This document shows, one piece after another, positions 57,696-64,000 of a DNA stretch of 64,000 bases. The position numbers and the translations under genes were made by a program. The stretch comes from Neptuniibacter sp. CAU 1671 (lineage in GTDB: Bacteria > Pseudomonadota > Gammaproteobacteria > Pseudomonadales > Balneatricaceae): contig NZ_JARHUE010000003.1 in the NCBI RefSeq assembly GCF_029222905.1, positions 248,001 to 312,000 on the forward strand, given 5' to 3'. The stretch's first letter is position 1; every line of letters begins with the position of its first letter. Below the pieces are notes generated by a model. It searched no databases. It had not been told where the DNA came from and saw nothing but the letters and a program-made list of their open reading frames with translations.

Positions 57696-58717
57696 ATAGC
57701 GATCTCGTTAAAGCGTTAGAAGAGAAAATCGAATCTCTTGAGATGGAAAAGATCCAGTTGGAGATTGAGAATAATCGCTTAATGCAGAGATTGTCAGTCG
57801 TAAATGCGAATGATGAAAAGCTTGCGATTATGCAAAGCCTCGCAAAAATATTCAGTTGGGAAGTTGCGTCACTGACGGGGCGAATGAAATGCTCAGCTGA
57901 AATGATGGAGGCTATTTCTCTTCCAGCGGGGGCCACTCCACAATTATCCGACCTATATCAACTGATACATCCTGAAGATCTTCCGGATTTCAGTAAGCGG
58001 TATGAGCAATCGCAAATCAATGCAGAACCCTTCCAGATTGAACACCGCATCGTGCTTGGTGGTTCAGACGTCAGAATAGTGCGACATTTTTGTCAAACCT
58101 TCATAGCGAACAGTGGAATCCCCCTCAAGACCATTGGCCTTATGCAGGATATGACCGCTCAACGCTCATTAGAAAAACTCCTGGAAAAAAGAAATCGGGA
58201 GCTGAAAAGACAGGCTGTTGTTGATGACTTAACTGGACTGAAAAATCGCCGCTCGTTCAATGATATTTCAAAAAGCTTGTGGAGTACTTTGAGCCGCCTT
58301 GATAGTCGCCTCGGTTTTATCATTATCGATATCGATAACTTCAAGACCTATAACGACAATTACGGTCACGACGCTGGCGATTTGGTGCTTAAGAAAGTGT
58401 CTGAATTGCTGGCCAGCTGTTTCAGAAGAGGCAATGATTACCTGTTTCGTATTGGCGGAGAGGAGTTTTGCGTTCTTACGGCAGGGGGCAGTTTAGAAGA
58501 AGTGATGCAACTGGCGGATAAATTGCTGCGAGTTGTGTCGAATAGTGAGATACCTCATAAATTTAACGCAGACTACGGCATCGTAACGATATCAATAGGC
58601 GTATCATTCTGCGATTTTTCCGTACAATCAATTTCGTTAAATGAGCTATATCGCCTTGCAGATCAAGCGCTTTACCTCTCTAAGGGGTCCGGCAGAAATA
58701 ATATAACAACATCCTGA
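57692..58717 (+). CDS. PAS-GGDEF diguanylate cyclase
   Basis: A 341-residue soluble protein with an N-terminal coiled coil (residues about 5-40), a PAS domain (about 45-155) ending in the D-M-T-A-Q-R linker, and a GGDEF domain (about 175-340). The catalytic motif is G-G-E-E-F (255-259) with an inhibitory I-site R-G-N-D (246-249) five residues earlier, so it should make c-di-GMP under product control. The ATGA overlap means translation is coupled to the MetE-like enzyme. The PAS ligand is unknown. No EAL domain is attached. Confidence 0.92.
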   Translation: MNSDLVKALEEKIESLEMEKIQLEIENNRLMQRLSVVNANDEKLAIMQSLAKIFSWEVASLTGRMKCSAEMMEAISLPAGATPQLSDLYQLIHPEDLPDFSKRYEQSQINAEPFQIEHRIVLGGSDVRIVRHFCQTFIANSGIPLKTIGLMQDMTAQRSLEKLLEKRNRELKRQAVVDDLTGLKNRRSFNDISKSLWSTLSRLDSRLGFIIIDIDNFKTYNDNYGHDAGDLVLKKVSELLASCFRRGNDYLFRIGGEEFCVLTAGGSLEEVMQLADKLLRVVSNSEIPHKFNADYGIVTISIGVSFCDFSVQSISLNELYRLADQALYLSKGSGRNNITTS

Positions 58718-58848
58718 TGTCGTTCGACCAAGTTCACTCAGCCGGTAGGTTCCTGTTTTTACCCAAATCAAATTATGCGGCTGTATAGAGTTCGGACGTG
58801 CCGTTATTGTAATTCGGCGTAATGTGAATTTTTTCTGGTCTGAAAATG

Positions 58849-58879
58849 AAAAAGCCCCGCCTCAATCAAGCAGGGCTTT
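58849..58879 (-). terminator. Terminator of CopD-like gene
   Basis: On the minus strand AAAGCCC and GGGCTTT form a 7-bp stem enclosing a 15-nt loop and are followed by five T residues. It lies 67 bp downstream of the CopD-like gene and may also serve the convergent GGDEF gene. Confidence 0.7.
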
Positions 58880-58945
58880 AATCTTAAGTGGCAATCCGGA
58901 TGTCACTGTCTCTACAGGTGAGAGTTTTTTGTCTGTTATTCCGCG

Positions 58946-59401
58946 CTAGAGTAGATAACGTCCACCCGATGCAATCAGCACCGTGATAATGCCGAGTGTC
59001 AGGTTAATCGCAACAATTTTGCGGATCAGGTTGAGCTGTGCGCCAGCATCCGGCCAGCGTGACTCGCTGACGGCTAGTTTCAGTCGTTTGAACGGGGCAA
59101 AAAACAGGTGTGCGAATATAGCCATCATCAGATAGCCGGTCCCTAGCATAATGTGCACATGGGTACCGACATGGCCAAAACCGCCGTAGAGGGCGATCAT
59201 GCCATGTCCGGTCAGAATCAGCAGGGCAACCGCCAGCCACACCCATTTAAAAAATCGGTTAAACACTGCAACCCACAGCGTCAGTCTTGCGGGCGGCTCC
59301 AATGTTTCCACGGCGGCGGGTCGTAACGCGAAATAGGCGAAAAACATGCCGCCTACCCAGATAACCGCAGACAACAGATGTAAAGACAGTGCGATAGACA
59401 T
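58946..59401 (-). CDS. CopD-family integral membrane protein
   Basis: A 151-residue protein with four predicted transmembrane helices (about 5-25, 48-70, 78-100, 127-148). The motif L-H-L-L-S-A-V-I-W-V-G-G-M-F-F at the N-terminus and the conserved His in H-V-H-I-M-L match the CopD/copper-resistance D superfamily. Role (copper handling or haem-associated) unknown. It follows rlmG on the same strand, 17 bp apart. Confidence 0.75.
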   Translation of the reverse strand: MSIALSLHLLSAVIWVGGMFFAYFALRPAAVETLEPPARLTLWVAVFNRFFKWVWLAVALLILTGHGMIALYGGFGHVGTHVHIMLGTGYLMMAIFAHLFFAPFKRLKLAVSESRWPDAGAQLNLIRKIVAINLTLGIITVLIASGGRYLL

Positions 59402-59418
59402 GCAACTCCTCCGATAAG

Positions 59419-60552
59419 TTAGCGCTTAATAGCCCGCAGAATAACAAATTTGCGATTCGCGGCCACCGTCTGGCATTGGCCAAACAGTTTTTTCAGCATC
59501 AGGTGATATCCCAGGTGCCGGTTGCCGACTACCCAGAGTTCTCCTCTTGAGCGCAGTACCTGCCGGGCCTGTTTAAACATCTGACGTGCAATAAAGTCCC
59601 CCACCACATTCTGCTGATGGAACGGTGGGTTATTCAGGATCAAATCTGTACTCTCCGGCGCTATTCCACTCAGACAGTCGGTATTGATAAACCGGGCCTG
59701 TCGCTGGTTTTCAAACGCGCGCTGAAAATTGTCCCGGGCAGACGCTGTGGCCATAAATGATTCATCGACAAAGGTCAGTTCGGCTTCAGGGTGCTGTTGG
59801 GCACTGACAATGCCAAGAACACCATTGCCACAGCCCAGATCGAGAATCTGTTTAAAGCGCGGATTTACCGGCAGATGTTCCAGCATAAAACGGGTGCCGA
59901 TATCCAGTGAGTCACGGGAAAATACACCGGCATGATTCATCAGCTCCAGATCAGAGCCCTCGAGGGTATAACGTGAGGGATAGGGTGAACTGTGAGCGGG
60001 CAGCGTTGGATCAAGCTCAGGCAGAATCAGGCGTGCCTTCTTCTGCGCCAGTGACGTCTGGGTGGGGCCGATATGTTTCTCAAACAGCTGCAGGGTGGAA
60101 CTGTGGATCTGTTTGACCATGCCACCGGCGATCAGACGTGTATCGGGTCCCATCAAAGCCCGAATTCGAATCAGTTGATCCTCAAGCATGGCCAGGCTTT
60201 TTGGTATTTTCAGAATAATCAGATCCTGCGACACCGTCGGCCAGTCCAGGCTGGTGTTCAGGTGAACAGAGTCCTGATCAAGTCCGTTATCAATGAAGTT
60301 GGCCCGGGTTGCCTCATGGGCCAGCCAGGAGTCGGAAATCAGGGTGGGCTGCCAGACATGTAAAGCGGTCATCAGACTGCCAAAGGCGTCATTGATAATC
60401 AAAATACGCGGCGAATCTGCCAGCAAACCCAACTCACTCAGGTGATTGAGCAGATACTCGTCGGCTGCATCCCAGGCCCTCAGGGTTTCTTTGGGGCGGC
60501 GCGGGAAAAGACTGAGCTGAAAACTGCCCTGAGGCACAGAGAGGGTTTGCAT
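59419..60552 (-). CDS. rlmG: 23S rRNA (guanine-1835-N2) methyltransferase RlmG
   Basis: A 377-residue two-domain methyltransferase of the RsmC/RlmG group. The N-terminal half is an inactive Rossmann-like domain; the C-terminal half has the SAM motif I-L-D-L-G-C-G-N-G-V-L-G (near 236) and the catalytic N-P-P-F-H-Q (near 303). Length and sequence plan fit RlmG, which modifies G1835 in 23S rRNA. The divergent neighbour at 60623 is a YgjP-type gene, which is next to rlmG (ygjO) in E. coli too. Confidence 0.88.
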   Translation of the reverse strand: MQTLSVPQGSFQLSLFPRRPKETLRAWDAADEYLLNHLSELGLLADSPRILIINDAFGSLMTALHVWQPTLISDSWLAHEATRANFIDNGLDQDSVHLNTSLDWPTVSQDLIILKIPKSLAMLEDQLIRIRALMGPDTRLIAGGMVKQIHSSTLQLFEKHIGPTQTSLAQKKARLILPELDPTLPAHSSPYPSRYTLEGSDLELMNHAGVFSRDSLDIGTRFMLEHLPVNPRFKQILDLGCGNGVLGIVSAQQHPEAELTFVDESFMATASARDNFQRAFENQRQARFINTDCLSGIAPESTDLILNNPPFHQQNVVGDFIARQMFKQARQVLRSRGELWVVGNRHLGYHLMLKKLFGQCQTVAANRKFVILRAIKR

Positions 60553-60622
60553 AAATCAGATCCGCGGTAAAATGCTGATTTTATCATAGCTGTGGCCCTA
60601 TGCTGCGGTTCAGAACAGTCTT

Positions 60623-61135
60623 ATGCAAAAAGCAGATCCATTCCGATATATCGCCGGTTATGGCGACACCATTCAATCCCAGGCGCGCCAGTTGATTGCG
60701 CAGGAGCGGCTTGGCAACTGGTTACTGCAGCGCTATCCGACGGCGCATGATATCCGCAGCTCACAGGCGTTATATGACTATACTCAGGGGATAAAAAATC
60801 GTTATCTGAAACAAACGCCACCACTGAGTAAAGTGGCTTACGATGAAAAAATCAGTGTGCTGCTGCATGCGCTGGGGGCGCACAGCCGGGCTTCGCGGGT
60901 GCAGGGCGGCCGTCTTAAGGCAAAACGCGAAATCAAAATTGATGCGCGTTTTCGGCAGATGCCTGAAGCTTTTCTGCGGATGATTCTGGTACATGAGTTG
61001 GCGCACCTGCGTGAACAGGATCACAACCGGGCTTTTTATAATCTGTGCTGTTATATGGAGCCTGACTATCATCAGCTTGAGCTTGATCTCAGGCTCTATA
61101 TGGTGCAGTGCGAATTAATAGGGCCGCTCTATTAA
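60623..61135 (+). CDS. YgjP-like metallopeptidase (DUF45)
   Basis: A 170-residue protein with the zinc-protease motif H-E-L-A-H at residues 124-128 and a further H at about 134 in Q-D-H-N-R-A-F-Y, matching the YgjP/DUF45 family. A helical N-terminal part precedes it. It is divergent from rlmG, with 70 bp between them. Function in the cell is not defined in this family. Confidence 0.82.
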   Translation: MQKADPFRYIAGYGDTIQSQARQLIAQERLGNWLLQRYPTAHDIRSSQALYDYTQGIKNRYLKQTPPLSKVAYDEKISVLLHALGAHSRASRVQGGRLKAKREIKIDARFRQMPEAFLRMILVHELAHLREQDHNRAFYNLCCYMEPDYHQLELDLRLYMVQCELIGPLY

Positions 61136-61227
61136 TTGCTGTTTCACCGGATTAGACAACGATTTTCTGGTGCAAGCGAAAGGCTGAATCGCTACAATTT
61201 AGCCTTTATTTTACGGGGATCGGACGC

Positions 61228-61800
61228 GTGTCGTTAAGCATGGAAACAGGCTATGGTTTGCTTGGGCTGCTGGTGGTTTTGTTGCTACTCTGGCTGCTCA
61301 TACGCTGGCGTCGTGCTGCTGCAGCAATCCCGGTTATCCCCAAACTCACCCCGGTCGAAATGACTTTCAGATCGATTCTGGAAAAAGCCGTGGGTGATCG
61401 TTACCGCGTGCACTGCAAGGTGCCAATCACCCAATTGATTGAACCCTCACAGGCGAAATCACCGGGACAGGTGAAACGGGCCCTGAGAGCGGTGTCGGGC
61501 AAGATTATCGATTATGTCGTCTGTAATGCGACCGACGGTGAGATCATCTGTCTGGTAGAGCTGGATGATCACCGCTATGAAAGCAACAAAGACTATCGCC
61601 GTGATCTGGAACTGGAAGGGTTCTGTTATCAGGTGGCCCTGCCGATCCTGCGGGTACCCGTTCAGAAAGGTTACAACCTGACGGAGCTGATTGAGCGGTT
61701 TGAAAACACCGTTGCCAGTATGTCTGAAAATGAGTTGCAGCAGGTTTCAGCGCTGGCTGATGCCCGTAAAGTCTCCTTTGAGCCCCTTTCTGCGACCTGA
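61228..61800 (+). CDS. DUF2726 membrane-anchored protein
   Basis: A 190-residue protein with one N-terminal membrane helix (about residues 9-27, followed by R-W-R-R) and a cytoplasmic DUF2726 domain. The domain shows I-D-Y-V-V-C, I-C-L-V-E-L-D-D-H-R-Y and R-D-L-E-L-E-G-F-C-Y-Q-V-A-L-P, a nuclease-like alpha/beta pattern in which the D-x-x-E-L-D-D part resembles the PD-(D/E)xK core. Start is GTG at 61228; an ATG four codons later is an alternative. Function unknown. Confidence 0.75.
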   Translation: MSLSMETGYGLLGLLVVLLLLWLLIRWRRAAAAIPVIPKLTPVEMTFRSILEKAVGDRYRVHCKVPITQLIEPSQAKSPGQVKRALRAVSGKIIDYVVCNATDGEIICLVELDDHRYESNKDYRRDLELEGFCYQVALPILRVPVQKGYNLTELIERFENTVASMSENELQQVSALADARKVSFEPLSAT

Positions 61801-61901
61801 TTTATTGATCTGGGTCAAAATATTTTCAAACGCTAATGTACGGCCCCGTGCTGCGAATACGGGCCTCTGTACAAATACAAAAAATTAATAAAATTATCCC
61901 T

Positions 61902-61940
61902 AAAAAAAGGCACTTAGTGGCACTTTAGTGCCTGTTTTTT
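61902..61940 (+). terminator. Terminator after DUF2726 gene
   Basis: GGCACT (61909-61914) and AGTGCC (61927-61932) pair with an A-run before and TGTTTTTT after; an internal second GGCACT allows an alternative short hairpin. It lies 100 bp after the DUF2726 stop. Confidence 0.55.
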
Positions 61941-62003
61941 GCGCCGATCTCCTCCTTCAGTGGTGCTTGAGCAGCATCCAATCAATGGCAGAGGAGATCG
62001 AAC

Positions 62004-63854
62004 ATGCCTTGTCCTAAGCGGGTTCTGGCCGCTGTGTGTACACTCTCGATAACCATCGGATTAATGGTTTCGGGATCAGTGCTGGCAGCTGGAACTGTAA
62101 ACAACAATCGTTCCTCGGCGCAGGTAGCGTCTGACATTGACTTCGGTCTGTCAGTGCGTGTCCTGAAGGGAACCGACGCAAGTCGAAATGATGCCGGGGC
62201 AAAGCAGGATGCAGAACCTCCAGTTGCTTTTATGCCTGCTCAGATTGTTGTGGCAGGGCAGCCGGACGATTTTCAGCCTTATCGGGTACTCAAACACCTG
62301 CCCCAGTCTGGACAGGTCCTGCTGTCGGTGCCGCCGGGGCTGGAAAAAGCATTTATTGAATCCTTTCGTGATGAAGGTGTTTCAGCGGACTACAACCTGA
62401 TTGCCGAGGCATCAGAGGTTGTAAATGATACCTACCGCGGTTTTCAGTGGCATCTTGATGCCGTACAGGCCAATCAGGCCTGGGATATGGCGACCGGATC
62501 GGGTGTGGTTGTTGCCGTGCTCGACAGTGGGTTTGATACCACCGGTCGTGATGGCGTAAACACTTGTCTGGCGAATGCCAAAGACTTTACCGGCAACAGT
62601 AATGGCTGGATTGACGGTAACGGGCACGGTACCCACGTGAGTGGCACGGTAGCCCAGATCACCGATAACGGTCGTGGTGTTGCCGGTATGGCGTTTGGTG
62701 CCTGTGTAATGCCGGTCAAAGTGTTAAATGACAGTGGTACCGGTACCTTTGTTGACATCGCTGCCGGTATTTACCATGCAGTGGATCACGGCGCTAAAGT
62801 CATAAACCTGAGTCTGGGTGCCAAGGCTTCTTCCGGTATGACCACTGACAGTGTTCTGGCACCGGCGCTCGATTATGCCGAAACACATGGTGTAGTGGTG
62901 GCGGCAGCGGCGGGTAATGACAATTACTCAGCCAATGTAGCGTATCCAGCGAGTTACAAAACCACCCTTGCTGTGGGCGCAACGGATTACAACGACAAGC
63001 GGGCACCTTATTCCAACTACGGTAAGTATCTGGATGTGATGGCGCCGGGTGGTGATGTGAATGTCGATGCGGATGGTGACGGCTACACCGATGGTGTATT
63101 GCAGGAAACCGTGCGTGACGGTCGCTGGAGCTACTTCTTTTATCAGGGTACCTCCATGGCAACACCGCATGTCTCGGCCCTGGCGGCCATGTTGCTGGAG
63201 CGGGATGTTGATCTGAGCCCGGCTGAAGTGCGTGACCTGATCAAAATCAGCAGTGTTGATCTGGGCGCGGCGGGGTATGACAGTGTCTATGGTTATGGCC
63301 TGATTCAGGCAGCGGATGCGCTGACGACTCTGGCTGAGTGGACGGTACCTGCACCAGCGGCTGAAAATACTGCGCCTGTCGCCAGCTTCAGTTTTAGCTG
63401 TAACAAACTGGCCTGTAGCTTTAACGGCAGTGGCTCTACTGATGCGGATGGCTCAGTGGTCAGCTATAACTGGAACTTTGGTGATAGCGCTAAATCATCC
63501 GGCGTTTCCGCATCACACAGTTATGCTGCAGCGGGTAATTACAATGTCAGTCTGACCGTGACCGATGACAAGGGTGCTACGCATACCAAAACATCCAGTG
63601 TCACTGTGACAGCGCCGGTGCAGGATAAACTGACTATCAGCCTGTCGGGCAAGCAATCCTGGATTGTGAAAACCACCTATGTGAAATGGAGTGGCAGTAC
63701 CGCCAGTAAGGTTGATATCTATCGAAACGGTTCAATCGCTGCAACCACTGCCAACGATGGCAACCATACACTGACCTCATACGGCTACACCAAATACAGC
63801 TATAAGGTGTGCAATGCCGGAACCCAAGTCTGCTCAAGCGAGGCGGTGTACTAA
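62004..63854 (+). CDS. Secreted subtilisin-type serine protease with PKD domain
   Basis: A 616-residue exported protease of family S8. A signal peptide spans about residues 1-29 (cleavage near L-A-A-G), followed by an inhibitor-like propeptide region up to about 150. The catalytic triad is D174 (A-V-L-D-S-G), H208 (G-N-G-H-G-T-H-V-S-G) and S384 (G-T-S-M-A-T-P-H). A PKD domain occupies about 455-538 (G-S-T-D-A-D-G-S-V-V-S-Y-N-W-N-F-G-D) and a further C-terminal beta domain about 540-616 with a C-N-A-G-T-Q-V-C pair. It probably acts outside the cell on proteins such as collagen or marine detritus. Its upstream GC/AT context is unremarkable and a terminator follows. Confidence 0.93.
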   Translation: MPCPKRVLAAVCTLSITIGLMVSGSVLAAGTVNNNRSSAQVASDIDFGLSVRVLKGTDASRNDAGAKQDAEPPVAFMPAQIVVAGQPDDFQPYRVLKHLPQSGQVLLSVPPGLEKAFIESFRDEGVSADYNLIAEASEVVNDTYRGFQWHLDAVQANQAWDMATGSGVVVAVLDSGFDTTGRDGVNTCLANAKDFTGNSNGWIDGNGHGTHVSGTVAQITDNGRGVAGMAFGACVMPVKVLNDSGTGTFVDIAAGIYHAVDHGAKVINLSLGAKASSGMTTDSVLAPALDYAETHGVVVAAAAGNDNYSANVAYPASYKTTLAVGATDYNDKRAPYSNYGKYLDVMAPGGDVNVDADGDGYTDGVLQETVRDGRWSYFFYQGTSMATPHVSALAAMLLERDVDLSPAEVRDLIKISSVDLGAAGYDSVYGYGLIQAADALTTLAEWTVPAPAAENTAPVASFSFSCNKLACSFNGSGSTDADGSVVSYNWNFGDSAKSSGVSASHSYAAAGNYNVSLTVTDDKGATHTKTSSVTVTAPVQDKLTISLSGKQSWIVKTTYVKWSGSTASKVDIYRNGSIAATTANDGNHTLTSYGYTKYSYKVCNAGTQVCSSEAVY

Positions 63855-63887
63855 CTACAGACAATCCTCTGCTCGACCCCTAACCCT

Positions 63888-63917
63888 ACAGCCGACATTA
63901 TGTCGGCTGTATTTTTT
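63888..63917 (+). terminator. Terminator after serine protease
   Basis: A perfect 10-bp stem (ACAGCCGACA/TGTCGGCTGT) with a TTA loop is followed by ATTTTTT, 34 bp after the stop. The remaining 83 bp to the window end are AT-rich and show no further gene. Confidence 0.95.
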
Positions 63918-64000
63918 ACAACAGGTAATTGTTTTTATCAAAAAAACGTAAAATTGTTGTAAAAATTTCCTTATAAAATAATGCTTTACGTATTTTTTGT

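Noticed and set aside
61917-61936. Possible sigma-54 site (GTGGCACTTTAG) before the protease
   Set aside because: The dinucleotide 10 bp after GG is CC, not GC, and the sequence is part of a terminator-like inverted repeat.

Overview
The window looks like a chromosomal segment of a marine-type gammaproteobacterium, probably of the Oceanospirillales. Support: a polar-flagellum gene order shared with Pseudomonas and Vibrio (flgN-flgM-flgA divergent from cheV-cheR, then flgBCDE and flgFGHIJKL), sigma-54 promoters ahead of flgB and flgF, a pilU gene, an AcrB-type pump, a DmdC/FadE-type acyl-CoA dehydrogenase and many c-di-GMP proteins. No prophage, insertion sequence, integrase or CRISPR array was seen. 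The genus is not determined.

Layout. 1-1.7 kb: the end of a TPR protein, a DUF2061 gene and tRNA-Arg(CCT). 1.7-16.9 kb: the flagellar rod, hook, ring and hook-junction cluster with chemotaxis genes cheV and cheR. 17-28.5 kb: a FadD-type acyl-CoA ligase, a one-haem DUF3365 protein with an unusual leader, pilU, a GCS2-ligase/AstE-hydrolase pair, a CHASE-GGDEF-EAL protein, a CvfB-type RNA-binding protein and an acyl-CoA dehydrogenase. 28.6-31.4 kb: tRNA-Ser, tRNA-Asn and two identical tRNA-Lys genes, then nearly four tandem 182-bp repeats that each restart with the last 19 nt of tRNA-Lys, then an HD-GYP-like gene, then one decayed repeat copy. 31.6-39.9 kb: alcohol dehydrogenase, GFA protein, luciferase-like oxidoreductase, double-HD protein, PQQ dehydrogenase, O-methyltransferase and greB. 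40-45.8 kb: a gene behind a sigma-28-like promoter, then a leftward dapC-yffB-dapD-dapE-rlmA operon. 46-50.7 kb: PilZ protein and an RND pump. 50.9-64 kb: hydrolases, a glycerate-type kinase, pdxH, slyD, small membrane proteins, a MetE-like/GGDEF gene pair, rlmG, ygjP, a DUF2726 protein and a secreted subtilase.

How it fits together. The flagellar hierarchy can be read from the DNA: sigma-54 promoters drive flgBCDE and flgFGHIJ, and a strong sigma-28 promoter drives flgMN, giving the anti-sigma factor FlgM from a late promoter. Two further sigma-28-like sites lie ahead of an uncharacterised gene (40005) and, at a distance, ahead of the HD-GYP-like gene (30918). Five proteins that make, break or bind c-di-GMP lie in the window.

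The most unusual structure is the tRNA-Lys repeat array. It resembles the rtT repeats behind E. coli tyrT in architecture (unit of about 180 bp, about 19 nt of tRNA 3' end per unit) but belongs to another tRNA and carries a terminator in every unit. Other points of interest are a hook protein with a roughly 220-residue insertion built from two related modules, and a MetE-like enzyme translationally coupled to a diguanylate cyclase.
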